Source of the DNA: an uncultured Eubacteriales bacterium
GTDB taxonomy: Bacteria; Bacillota; Clostridia; Oscillospirales; Oscillospiraceae
Assembly (NCBI GenBank): GCA_902496595.1
Contig: CABVBV010000058.1
Span: forward strand, 1 to 11,932
Direction of reading: 5' to 3'
Length of the DNA stretch: 11,932 nt
Shown here: positions 1 through 7,385 of the stretch, in pieces
Layout of the letters: each line of letters begins with the position of its first letter
Numbering within the stretch: the first letter of the stretch is position 1
The notes under the pieces: generated by a model
Databases searched by the model: none
What the model was told of the DNA's origin: nothing
The model's input: the letters and a program-made list of their open reading frames with translations, nothing else
Program-made: the position numbers and the translations under genes

Positions 1-71
1 ATTTTCCTACATCAGGGGGCCTTTTGTCACTGTCTATTTTTACTGGACCTGTTCACCGGAAGGGAGCGCTC

Positions 72-647
72 TTATTTTGAGTATGTTTTGACGGCTTCGA
101 CCAGCATCGGGCCGGCAGCGTCAATCACTCTCCGTCTGAGGCTCTGAGGGCTGTCTCCCTCCAGCACCTCTACCGGAACCTGCGCCAATATACTTCCTAT
201 CTCTCCGGATTCGTCCGGCCGGTAGACGGTGGCGCCGGTGTATTTAACGCCCCTTTCGATTGCCGCGGCGCAGAGCTCGCCGCTCTTCACCGAGTCGAAT
301 GCGGGGCAGAGCGCGCAGCGCAGCCCAAGGGCCCGGTTCCTGTACGCCCGGGCGAGGCCCTCGCTCAGCTTTGGCGCGAAACCGGCCAGGATGATGAAGT
401 CAATGTCAAGATCCCTCAGTTTGTTGAGCAGCGCCAGCGAGAACGAGGCTCCGTTCGGGAAGATGCTCTCATCCACGACATAACCCGGGACGTGGGCGCC
501 GCCGGCTCTGGTCAGCGCAAAGCAATCGCGGCCTGTGGCTATGACGGCGGACAGGCTGAAGCCGGGTATCTCACCGAAAAATACGCTGTCGAGCAGCGCC
601 TGGAGCTCGGCTCCGTCCCCGGATACCAGGGCGGCGGCGTGTATCAT
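72..647 (-). CDS. PurN-fold formyltransferase-like protein with degenerate active site
   Basis: This 191-residue protein has the length and fold signature of glycinamide ribonucleotide formyltransferase (PurN). It has an N-terminal VSGDGAELQ loop (residues 8-16) matching the family VSGNGSNLQ, a LAGFAPKLS strand at 87-95, TGATVYRPDE at 137-146, and a GDSPQSLRRRV tail at 164-174. Family members use an Asn-His-Asp triad, the Asn and His lying in NIHPSLLP and the Asp in DxGPIIAQ. By alignment with remembered PurN sequences, these positions are Gly108, Arg110 and Glu149, and the substrate-phosphate loop is also changed. It is therefore unlikely to be an ordinary purine enzyme, and no other pur gene is present. 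The start overlaps the stop of the glycosyltransferase-CsaB gene (ATGA), with AAGGAG eight bases upstream, so the two are translationally coupled. A role in glycan modification, or a non-catalytic role, is inference. Sugar N-formyltransferases share this fold but also normally keep the triad. Confidence 0.8.
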   Translation of the reverse strand: MIHAAALVSGDGAELQALLDSVFFGEIPGFSLSAVIATGRDCFALTRAGGAHVPGYVVDESIFPNGASFSLALLNKLRDLDIDFIILAGFAPKLSEGLARAYRNRALGLRCALCPAFDSVKSGELCAAAIERGVKYTGATVYRPDESGEIGSILAQVPVEVLEGDSPQSLRRRVIDAAGPMLVEAVKTYSK

Positions 648-2866
648 ACCTGCGTCTCCTTTCCAAGCAGCCTTGCGGCCGTTTCGCGGCTCCTATGCTC
701 TATTGCCCTCAGCTCCCGCACGCTCCGCTCCAGCGCTTCGGCATCGCTGCGCTTTCCGTACGCCTCGTCGATCAAACTCCGCAGAGCCGGAAGCTCCAAC
801 TCCCCGAGCGGCACGCAGCCCGCGTCCACACAGCGCAAAAACGCCGTGACCTTCGGGTCGTAGCTCACCCCCACCAGAGGCACGCCCTGGCCCGCCGCAA
901 AGATGAGCCCGTGCAGCCGCATCGACACCACCGCCTGCATCCGCGACATGAGCCCTATCGCCAGCGCGGAACTGAGCGGCCCGGGAAGCAGCACATACGG
1001 CGTATCGCCGAGTTTCTCCGTAACCTTTGCCGCCGCCTCGACGTCGCTTTTGTAATTAATTGGTAAATACACAGGGGTGAGCCCGTGCGTCTCATAGGCG
1101 TATCTCGCCGCGTCCGCGAAGACTCCGGTCTTCTCATCGAAGCCCTGCCAGTTCCTGAGCGCGAAGCAGAGGTATTTGCCGTCCACATCCGCCCCGGCCT
1201 GCCTGAGCGCCGCGTCGACCTCCTCCTTCGGGGCCGCGGGCAGGGTCAGCGCCGGGTCGGAGGCCAGGATGATCTCCGGCGCCGTCACACCGAAGCGGCC
1301 GAGTTCCTCTATGCTGTCGGGCTCTCGGAGCGTGATGGCGTCGACGCAGGAGTTGAGCGTCTGTCTCGTTCGCTTCACCCCGCCGGGCCTTGTCACCGGG
1401 CCTATGCCGCAGCCGTACATCATGACCTTGCAGCCGAGCCGCTTCGCCTCTTTCAGTGTGAAGAGGTAGTACCAGAGGCTCCTACGGCTCGTCACGTCCT
1501 GGATCAGACTGCCGCCGCCGTTTATATAGAGCGCGGCCTTCCTCATCGCCCTCATGAAGCCGGGGACGTTGAAGGTGTGCACCGCCTTCGCATCCACGCG
1601 CTCCGACGCGCCCTTCGGGTCGCGGCTCATGACCGTTATCGGCATGAGTTTGTCCACGGAGCGCATCTCCGCCACGATGGCGTCCAGTATCGCCTCGTCC
1701 CCGGAGTTGCCCATGCCGTAGGCCCCGCAGATGACGACGCCTGCGCGGCCGTGCTTTTCCCGGTAAAGGATCTCCTCGTACACCGCCCTCTGCTCGCGGC
1801 AGGTGGCCTCGACGGAGAACCGCTTTGCCGCCCTGTCCCGGACAGCGTCGCCGAGAGTCTTTCTCAGGGCTGCGTCCGAGGCCAGTTCCGAGAGCCGCTT
1901 CGCCAGCGTCTCGCAGTCGCCGGGCTTGAAGAGGTAGCCGGTCACGCCGTCCTCTATGAGCTTCGGTATGCCGCCTACAGCCGAGGCGACGGTCGGCAGC
2001 CGGTATGCCGCGCCCTCCGTCAAGGCGTAGGGGAAAGTCTCCGAGATGGAGCTGAGCGTGTTTATATCCAGGGCGGAGTAAAATTCCTCCATATCGTCGA
2101 GCCAGCCGGCGAGCGTGACCGCATCGCCCGCGCCGAGCTCCTCTGCGAGCCCGGTGAGATTCCCGCGCTCCGGGCCCTCGCCTGCTATTATGAGCTTTAG
2201 CTCCGGATGCGCCCTTCTGGCTTCGGCAAAGCCGCGCACCAGGGTCGCCAGGTCTTTCACAGGGTCAAGCCGCGCCGCCGCGCCGACCACCACGTCTCCC
2301 TCCGACACCTTCGCGCCGACCTTCTCGTAAAACGCTGCCCGGTCGTGCCGCCTGGGCTCCCTTGTGAAGTCCAGGCCGTTATAGATGGCGAAGGTGGTCT
2401 CTCTCGGAAAGCCTCTGGACACGAGCAGCCTGCGCATGGCGTCCGAGACGCCGACATGGTATTTTATATGCCGCAGCGCCAGCACGTTCAAGACGCCGTA
2501 GGTCGCCGCCGCGACGGGCCGGCCCAGATAGTCCAGCCGGTAGTCGCTGTGAACCGTGCTGACGACGGGCCTGCCGCAGCTCGACCTGAGTATCGCCCCG
2601 GCCAGATTGGCCCTGGAGCCGTGGGTATGCACGAGTTCAAAGCCCTCGTCCGCAATGAGTTTCTTGACCTGCCGCAGCGCGGAGAAGAAGCCGCCCTCGC
2701 AGACCCTGGTATCGATGCCCAGCTCCGCGGCCTCCCTGGCAAAAGGCCCGTCGCGGAAGCAGACAAGGGTGATATCCATGCCCGCAGACAGGTTGCGCAG
2801 CAGAGAGTGGACGTGCGTCTTCGCCCCGCCCGTATCTCCGCCGCTGATGAGATGGATCACTTTCAA
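644..2866 (-). CDS. Fused GT4 glycosyltransferase / CsaB-type polysaccharide pyruvyl transferase
   Basis: This bifunctional protein is about 740 residues long. Residues 1-370 are a GT-B, family 4 glycosyltransferase: SGGDTGGAKTHV near the N-terminus, IYNGLDF at 161-167, a GEGPERGNL nucleotide-sugar loop near 229, and the E-x7-E motif (Glu276, Glu284) followed by GAAYRLPTVAS. Residues about 376-740 are a CsaB-like pyruvyl transferase, with GAYGMGNSGDEAIL at 381-394, INGGGSLIQD near 448, YGCGIGP at 484-490, and SMRLHGLIFAA and VGVSYDPKV at 648-673. CsaB enzymes add ketal pyruvate to secondary cell-wall polymers that bind S-layer homology domains. Fusion suggests successive sugar transfer and pyruvylation. 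CsaB proteins usually stand alone at about 350-370 residues. I chose TTG at 2866 because AGGGGG lies seven bases upstream and the family N-terminus (KVIHLISGG) begins there. A TTG at 2914 would add 16 residues and sits inside a palindrome. No signal peptide is visible, so a cytoplasmic site is expected. Confidence 0.9.
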   Translation of the reverse strand: MKVIHLISGGDTGGAKTHVHSLLRNLSAGMDITLVCFRDGPFAREAAELGIDTRVCEGGFFSALRQVKKLIADEGFELVHTHGSRANLAGAILRSSCGRPVVSTVHSDYRLDYLGRPVAAATYGVLNVLALRHIKYHVGVSDAMRRLLVSRGFPRETTFAIYNGLDFTREPRRHDRAAFYEKVGAKVSEGDVVVGAAARLDPVKDLATLVRGFAEARRAHPELKLIIAGEGPERGNLTGLAEELGAGDAVTLAGWLDDMEEFYSALDINTLSSISETFPYALTEGAAYRLPTVASAVGGIPKLIEDGVTGYLFKPGDCETLAKRLSELASDAALRKTLGDAVRDRAAKRFSVEATCREQRAVYEEILYREKHGRAGVVICGAYGMGNSGDEAILDAIVAEMRSVDKLMPITVMSRDPKGASERVDAKAVHTFNVPGFMRAMRKAALYINGGGSLIQDVTSRRSLWYYLFTLKEAKRLGCKVMMYGCGIGPVTRPGGVKRTRQTLNSCVDAITLREPDSIEELGRFGVTAPEIILASDPALTLPAAPKEEVDAALRQAGADVDGKYLCFALRNWQGFDEKTGVFADAARYAYETHGLTPVYLPINYKSDVEAAAKVTEKLGDTPYVLLPGPLSSALAIGLMSRMQAVVSMRLHGLIFAAGQGVPLVGVSYDPKVTAFLRCVDAGCVPLGELELPALRSLIDEAYGKRSDAEALERSVRELRAIEHRSRETAARLLGKETQV

Positions 2867-2873
2867 GGTCACG

Positions 2874-2879
2874 CCCCCT
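2874..2879 (-). promoter_or_regulatory. Shine-Dalgarno site fixing the TTG start of the GT4-CsaB gene
   Basis: The minus strand reads AGGGGG seven bases before TTG at 2866. No comparable purine run precedes the longer in-frame TTG start at 2914, so the shorter protein is preferred. The GTG at 2872 is only one base from this site and therefore unlikely. Confidence 0.7.
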
Positions 2880-2886
2880 GTTAATC

Positions 2887-2915
2887 TTGTAACCGGCGTA
2901 ATTTTATTGTACAAT
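2887..2915 (+). promoter_or_regulatory. Candidate promoter for the four-gene plus-strand operon
   Basis: TTGTAA (2887-2892), 17 bases, then TACAAT (2910-2915) gives 4/6 and 5/6 matches to the -35 and -10 consensus. The -10 lies in the centre of the 22-bp palindrome, so a protein bound there would block it. Predicted start near 2922, leaving a leader of about 70 bases. This promoter is weaker and less certain than the opposing one. Confidence 0.45.
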
Positions 2916-2921
2916 AAAATT
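2900..2921. promoter_or_regulatory. Perfect 22-bp palindrome, candidate operator between divergent operons
   Basis: The 11-base arm AATTTTATTGT is followed with no spacer by its exact reverse complement. It covers the candidate rightward -10 and lies about 7-28 bases downstream of the predicted leftward transcription start. This is where a dimeric repressor could control both operons. I do not recognise the site as that of a known regulator. With no loop, it is a poor RNA hairpin and is not followed by a terminator-like tail. Confidence 0.6.
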
Positions 2922-2934
2922 TAAAGTAAAGTTC

Positions 2935-2963
2935 ATTATAACTTACTCGGAACCCATGGTCAA
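2935..2963 (-). promoter_or_regulatory. Sigma-70-type promoter for the GT4-CsaB / PurN-like operon
   Basis: On the minus strand, TTGACC (2963-2958), a 17-base spacer and a perfect TATAAT (2940-2935) form a near-consensus vegetative promoter. The predicted transcript starts near 2928, about 60 bases before the TTG start codon. The 22-bp palindrome at 2900-2921 would lie just downstream of this start point. The hexamers and spacing are seen directly; activity is inferred. Confidence 0.7.
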
Positions 2964-2993
2964 CAACAACGAAGATTGGACGATGACGCTCAG

Positions 2994-4139
2994 ATGACTA
3001 AGATATATCTCATTCGGCACGCGGAGGCTGAAGGCAACCTGTTTCGGAGGGCCCAGGGACACTGGAACGGAAAGGTGACTGAGAGGGGCTCGAGGCAGAT
3101 CGACGCGCTTGCGGAGAGGTTCAAGGCTGTGGAGCTGGACGCCGTGTATTCCAGCGACCTGGACAGGACGGTCGCCACGGCAGGCGCGCTCCTGCGCGGC
3201 CGGAGCCTGGAGCTCGTGAAGACCGAGCGGCTCCGTGAGATAAACATGGGAGTCTGGGAGGGCGAGCCCTGGGGCAACATCAGCTACAAGTGGCCTGAGC
3301 AGATGTATCTGTTCAACAACGAGCCGGAGAAGTGGAGCGTGCCGGGGGGAGAGAGCTTCTACGAGGTTCAGAAGCGCATGACGGAGGTCATACTCGAGAT
3401 CGCCGCGAGGCACGAAGGCGGCGCCGTCGCCGCGGTGTCGCACGGGATGGCAATAAAGATATTCCTCATGGGCGCCATGGGTATCCACAGCGGGGACACC
3501 GAGGCCATGCTGCACGGGGACAACACCTCAGTGAGCCTGCTCGAGATCGAAGATGGGAAGATAGCGGTAAAATACTACAACGACAACAGCCACCTCGGAG
3601 ACGGGCTCTCCACCTTCGCCACCCAGAGATGGTGGAGAGACACGAAGAAGGACGACCCGACCAGCCTGCGTTTCGAGCCTCTCGACCCCAGGGAAAAGGA
3701 CGACGCGGATTTCTACATCCGCTGCTATACCGACTCCTGGATCGTGGCCCACGGCTCCTCGGCCGGCTTTGTACCGAAGGTGTATCTGGCGTCGGCGAGG
3801 TCGCATTCGGCGAAGGACAGGGACTGTCTCATGAAGGTGATGTGCGGAGAGAAGCCCGTGGGAGTTCTGGAGCTCGACCCGAGAAGGGGAAGGGACGACG
3901 GCTGCGGCTGGGTGAGCCTGCTGTATCTGATACCGGAGTTCAGGGGCAAGGGCTTCGGGGTGCAGCTCATAGGCTGCGCCGCCGCGTATTTCCAAGACCG
4001 GGGAAGGAACTCCGTGCGCCTGCACGTCGCGGTGACAAACAAGGCCGCCATAGGCTTCTATGAGCACTACGGTTTCCGCGAGCTGGCGGTGGAGCCCGGA
4101 GTGGCCTCGAACCAGCTGCTCATGGAGAGGAAAAACTGA
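2994..4139 (+). CDS. Histidine phosphatase-GNAT acetyltransferase fusion protein
   Basis: This 381-residue two-domain protein begins with a phosphoglycerate-mutase-like histidine phosphatase (residues 1-200). It has the LIRHAEAEGN motif with phosphate-accepting His9 and Arg8, SSDLDRT with Arg58, Glu82, and the second catalytic His150 in AVSHG. Residues about 232-381 are a GNAT N-acetyltransferase: LLYLIPEFRGKGFG (309-322) is the acetyl-CoA-binding motif A, and NKAAIGFYEHYGF (349-361) is motif B. The substrates of either domain cannot be read from sequence. Histidine phosphatases of this type act on small phosphorylated metabolites. GNAT domains acetylate amines. The ATG at 2994 gives the natural family N-terminus (MTKIYLIRH). 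A TTG at 2976 would add six acidic residues. Neither start has a strong ribosome-binding site. It is the first gene of a tightly coupled four-gene operon, and its TGA overlaps the next ATG by one base. Confidence 0.88.
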   Translation: MTKIYLIRHAEAEGNLFRRAQGHWNGKVTERGSRQIDALAERFKAVELDAVYSSDLDRTVATAGALLRGRSLELVKTERLREINMGVWEGEPWGNISYKWPEQMYLFNNEPEKWSVPGGESFYEVQKRMTEVILEIAARHEGGAVAAVSHGMAIKIFLMGAMGIHSGDTEAMLHGDNTSVSLLEIEDGKIAVKYYNDNSHLGDGLSTFATQRWWRDTKKDDPTSLRFEPLDPREKDDADFYIRCYTDSWIVAHGSSAGFVPKVYLASARSHSAKDRDCLMKVMCGEKPVGVLELDPRRGRDDGCGWVSLLYLIPEFRGKGFGVQLIGCAAAYFQDRGRNSVRLHVAVTNKAAIGFYEHYGFRELAVEPGVASNQLLMERKN

Positions 4140-5236
4140 TGAGAGCCGTTATTCACAAAATCGAGCTGCCGGAGGAGGGGCGCGTGATCGCCATCTCGGA
4201 CGTGCACGCGAACCTGCCGTATCTGAAGGGGCTGCTGGGAAAGCTCCGGCTCCGGGACGAGGATACGCTGGTATTCTGCGGCGATCTGCTCGAGAAGGGC
4301 AGGCACAGCCTTGAGACGCTCAGGTTCGTCATGGAGCTGCAAAAGCGCAGGCGCGTCCTCGCCGTCCAGGGCAACTGCGACTGCTGGCAGGACTCCATCT
4401 ACCGGGCCACGGGCAGGACTGACGCATACACGAAGCGCTACCTGCTCTCCGACAGCGCGGGCTGGGGCCCGGGGCTCCTGGCCCAGATGTGCGCCGAGAT
4501 AGGCTTCCGCGTTGACGAGGACACGGACATGAACGAGTTCCGGCGCGTCGTCTCCGAGGCGTTCAGGCCGGAGCTGGATTTCCTCGCGGGCCTTCCGCAC
4601 GTCATCTCGACGGAGCACTACGTCTTCGTCCACGGCGGCATACCGAAGGGCCGGCCCGAGGACTGGGACGGCTGGAGCTGCATGAAGAACGACAATTTTC
4701 TCGGCCAGGGCCTCGCCTTCAAGCGCTGGGTCGTCGTCGGGCACTGGCCCGTCGTGCTTTACGGGGCGGACACCGTCTGCGCCAACCCGATAATCGACAG
4801 GCGGAGAAAGATAATAAGCATAGACGGAGGCTGCGTCCTCAAGGACGACGGCCAGCTCAATGCGCTCATCATTCCCAGAAACGGCAGCGAGGACTTTGAA
4901 GTCGAGCACTACGACCATTTCCCGGTGAGGACGGTCAAGACCGCGCAGGAGGGCTCGAAGCGGAGCGCGTACATAAGGTGGGGCGACAATGTAGTCCGCA
5001 TCCTTGAGCGCGGCGAGGAGTTCTCCCGCTGTATGCACCTGCGCACGGGTTACGAGCTCGACGTTCTCACGAAATATCTCTATGGCGAGAGCGGGGATGT
5101 GCGCTGCAACGACTGCACGGACTATGTCCTTCCGCTCAGGGCCGGAGACGAGGTGTCGGTTGTCGAGACAACGAGCAGGGGCTATCTCGTGAAACACAAC
5201 GGGGTCACAGGCTGGTACGGAGGTGAGCTGCTGTGA
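4139..5236 (+). CDS. Calcineurin-like metallophosphoesterase with SH3-like C-terminal domain
   Basis: This 365-residue protein has the full metallophosphatase motif set: SDVHAN (Asp21, His23), GDLLEKG (Asp49), GNCD (Asn79, with Cys in place of the usual His), VHGG (His165) and GHWP (His202). IDGGCV at 228-233 resembles the closing strand of ApaH/PrpE-like Ser/Thr phosphatases. Enzymes of this group cleave phosphoprotein, diadenosine tetraphosphate or other phosphoesters using two metal ions; the substrate here is unknown. Residues about 325-365 (LRAGDEVSVVETTSRGYLV, then GVTGWYGGEL) resemble a bacterial SH3 domain, an uncommon addition to a protein with no signal peptide. The start is supported by GGAGAGG eight bases upstream. 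TGATG joins it to the upstream phosphatase-GNAT gene, and GTGA joins it to the downstream ygiQ-like gene. Confidence 0.87.
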   Translation: MRAVIHKIELPEEGRVIAISDVHANLPYLKGLLGKLRLRDEDTLVFCGDLLEKGRHSLETLRFVMELQKRRRVLAVQGNCDCWQDSIYRATGRTDAYTKRYLLSDSAGWGPGLLAQMCAEIGFRVDEDTDMNEFRRVVSEAFRPELDFLAGLPHVISTEHYVFVHGGIPKGRPEDWDGWSCMKNDNFLGQGLAFKRWVVVGHWPVVLYGADTVCANPIIDRRRKIISIDGGCVLKDDGQLNALIIPRNGSEDFEVEHYDHFPVRTVKTAQEGSKRSAYIRWGDNVVRILERGEEFSRCMHLRTGYELDVLTKYLYGESGDVRCNDCTDYVLPLRAGDEVSVVETTSRGYLVKHNGVTGWYGGELL

Positions 5237-7053
5237 CAGACAGGGCCGATTTCCTGCCCGTTTCAAGGGAGGAAATGATAGAGCGGGGCTGGTGGTGGTA
5301 CGACTTTCTGGTGGTCGGAGGAGACGCCTATGTCGACCACCCGAGCTTCGGCACTGCGGTGATATCCAGGGTGCTTGAGGCCGAGGGATACAGGGTCGCC
5401 GTGCTTTGCCAGCCGGACTGGCGCTCGGCGGAGGCTTTCAAGGCCATGGGTGCGCCGAGGCTGGGAGTCATGATCGGCGCGGGGAATCTGGATTCAATGG
5501 TGGCCCACTACACCGCCGCAAAACACAAAAGGCGCGAGGACTTCTACTCGCCCGGCAAGAAGACCGGGCTTCGTCCAGACCGGGCCGTCATCGTCTACGC
5601 CAACCGGGCGAGGGAGGCCTTCGGCGCGGATATGCCCATCGTCATAGGCTCGCTCGAGGCGAGCCTCAGGCGTTTCGCCCACTACGACTACTGGGAGGAC
5701 AAAGTGCGGCGCAGCGTCATCTTCGACGCGAAGGCCGATCTGCTGGTCTACGGCATGGGCGAGTACGCGACCATAGAGATCGCGAAGGCGCTCAGGAAAA
5801 AGCGGCCGATTTCGGAGCTGCACGATATCCGAGGCACGGCCTACATAGCGAAGGAGGCGCCCGCCGAGGCGCTCATGCTGCCCTCTTATGAGGACGTGTG
5901 CATGAGCAAGCGGGCCTATGCTGAGGCGACAAGGGTGGAGTACGCCGAGCACGACCCGGTAAGGGGCAGGACTATGGCCCAGGCACATGGGGACAGGTAT
6001 CTCGTTGTCAACCCTCCGGCGATGCCGCTGCCTACGGCGGAGCTGGACAGGGTGGCCGAGCTGCCGTACACCAGGGAAGTCCACCCCATGTACGAGGCCC
6101 TGGGCGGCGTGCCCGCCATCGAGGAGGTGCGCTTCTCCGTCATCCACAACCGGGGCTGTTTCGGAGGCTGCAACTTCTGCGCCCTCGCCTTCCACCAGGG
6201 CAGGATGGTCACGAGCCGCAGCCACGAGAGCGTCATACGCGAGGTCACGGCCATGACGAAGCACCCGCTCTGGAAGGGCTACGTCTCCGACGTCGGAGGG
6301 CCCAGCGCGAACTTCAGAAAGCCCTCCTGCTCGCAGCAGCTCAAGAACGGTATGTGCGCGAACCGCAGCTGCCTCGCGCCCACGCCCTGCAAAAATATCG
6401 AGGCCGACCACTCGGACTACCTCGCGCTTTTGAGGAAGCTCAGGAACATTCCGGGCGTTAAAAAAGTCTTTGTACGCAGCGGGATAAGATACGACTTCAT
6501 GCTCTGCGACAAGAAGGGGGACTTCTTCGCCGAGCTCGTCAAATACCACATCTCCGGCCAGCTCAAGGTCGCGCCGGAGCACTGCATCGACTCCGTGCTG
6601 GACTACATGGGCAAGCCGCACATTGACGTGTACGAGCGCTTCATGGAGAAGTACAGGAGCCTGAACGAGCGCTATGACAAGGAGCAGTACGTGGTGCCAT
6701 ACCTCATGAGCTCGCACCCGGGCAGCACTCTGGAGAGCGCGATAGCCCTGGCCCTGTATTTGAAGAAGACGGGGCGCAGGCCGGAGCAGGTGCAGGACTT
6801 CTACCCGACGCCGGGCACGGTCTCCACCTGTATGTACTACACGGGCCTCGACCCGAGGACGATGGAGCCCGTGTACGTGCCGCGCTCGCCCGAGGAGAAG
6901 GCGATGCAGAGGGCGCTCTTGCAGTTCCAGAACCCGGCGAACCGCCGCCTGGTGCTCGAGGCGCTCAGGAAGGCAGGCCGGGAGGATCTCATCGGCTTCG
7001 GAAAGGGCTGTCTCGTCCCGCCATACGAAAAACGGCGGAGGAAGGACAAATGA
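5233..7053 (+). CDS. YgiQ-family radical SAM protein
   Basis: This is a 606-residue YgiQ-type radical SAM enzyme of normal family length. The [4Fe-4S] cluster motif CxxxCxxC is Cys309, Cys313 and Cys316 within GCFGGCNFC. Other family signatures are the N-terminal YDFLVVGGDAYVDHPSFG, GSLEASLRRFAHYDYW near 137, the cysteine-rich KPSCSQQL, MCANRSC and PTPCKN block after the radical SAM motif, KVAPEHC, and the VQDFYPTPGT segment. Such proteins bind S-adenosylmethionine at the cluster and generate a 5'-deoxyadenosyl radical; the substrate of YgiQ is not established. The GTG start has an excellent Shine-Dalgarno site, GGAGGTGA, six bases upstream. It overlaps the preceding stop by four bases, and the gene's own stop overlaps the DUF1294 start by four. 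The C-terminus is basic (EKRRRKDK), a common feature of this family. Confidence 0.95.
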   Translation: MTDRADFLPVSREEMIERGWWWYDFLVVGGDAYVDHPSFGTAVISRVLEAEGYRVAVLCQPDWRSAEAFKAMGAPRLGVMIGAGNLDSMVAHYTAAKHKRREDFYSPGKKTGLRPDRAVIVYANRAREAFGADMPIVIGSLEASLRRFAHYDYWEDKVRRSVIFDAKADLLVYGMGEYATIEIAKALRKKRPISELHDIRGTAYIAKEAPAEALMLPSYEDVCMSKRAYAEATRVEYAEHDPVRGRTMAQAHGDRYLVVNPPAMPLPTAELDRVAELPYTREVHPMYEALGGVPAIEEVRFSVIHNRGCFGGCNFCALAFHQGRMVTSRSHESVIREVTAMTKHPLWKGYVSDVGGPSANFRKPSCSQQLKNGMCANRSCLAPTPCKNIEADHSDYLALLRKLRNIPGVKKVFVRSGIRYDFMLCDKKGDFFAELVKYHISGQLKVAPEHCIDSVLDYMGKPHIDVYERFMEKYRSLNERYDKEQYVVPYLMSSHPGSTLESAIALALYLKKTGRRPEQVQDFYPTPGTVSTCMYYTGLDPRTMEPVYVPRSPEEKAMQRALLQFQNPANRRLVLEALRKAGREDLIGFGKGCLVPPYEKRRRKDK

Positions 7054-7331
7054 AATTGCTGCTCGCGCTCTTGGGCGCGTATCTGCTGGTGATAAACCTC
7101 GACGGCTTCATACTCATGGCCTCGGACAAGTCCAGGGCAAGGAGGGGCAGGAGAAGGATACCCGAGGCGACGCTGTTCCTGGTCGCCGTGCTGGGCGGCT
7201 CGGCAGGAGTCCTCGCCGGGATGTATATCTTCAGGCACAAGACTCAGCACGACAGCTTCACGATAGGCATCCCGCTCATCCTCTTCTTTGAGGCCGTCCT
7301 GACGGCGCTGACGCTGTATTTTGCCAGATGA
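7050..7331 (+). CDS. DUF1294 family small membrane protein
   Basis: This 93-residue integral membrane protein has three hydrophobic segments (about 1-23, 41-59 and 73-91). Between the first two is a basic cytoplasmic loop, SDKSRARRGRRRIPEATL. The DK-RRIPE stretch, the GGSAGVLAGMYIFRHKT stretch and the following SFTIGIPLIL are the signature of the DUF1294 family, whose function is unknown. The ATG overlaps the ygiQ-like stop (ATGA) and has GGAGG eight bases upstream, so it is probably co-translated as the last gene of the operon. A transcription terminator begins at its stop codon. Confidence 0.9.
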   Translation: MKLLLALLGAYLLVINLDGFILMASDKSRARRGRRRIPEATLFLVAVLGGSAGVLAGMYIFRHKTQHDSFTIGIPLILFFEAVLTALTLYFAR

Positions 7332-7363
7332 AAACCCGGCTCCCACGCGGGAGCCGGGTTTTT
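7331..7363 (+). terminator. Intrinsic terminator after DUF1294, possibly bidirectional
   Basis: A 14-bp stem pairs AAAACCCGGCTCCC (7331-7344) with its exact complement (7349-7362) around a four-base ACGC loop. It is followed by a T run on the plus strand (7359-7363). The complementary A run gives the minus strand a shorter T tail, so it may also end the converging transcript of the gene at 7386-9263. Confidence 0.9.
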
Positions 7364-7385
7364 GAGGTTTTATTTGCGGTTTTGT

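Noticed and set aside
1..71. Possible terminator or gene end left of the PurN-like gene, including a short GAGCGCTC palindrome at 64-71
   Set aside because: The palindrome is only about eight bases, with no adjacent T run. No coding signal could be supported in so short an edge stretch.
72..647. Assignment of the first gene as a normal purN
   Set aside because: All three catalytic positions and part of the substrate loop are substituted, and the operon context is glycan-related.
1085..2200. A long plus-strand open frame within the GT4-CsaB gene
   Set aside because: It lies entirely antisense to a well-supported gene and has shadow-like composition with no ribosome-binding site.
4067..5266. 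A long minus-strand open frame opposite the metallophosphoesterase
   Set aside because: It is antisense to intact metallophosphatase motifs and has no recognisable domain.
5494..6717. A long minus-strand open frame opposite the YgiQ gene
   Set aside because: It is antisense to the radical SAM motifs and typical of GC-rich shadow frames.
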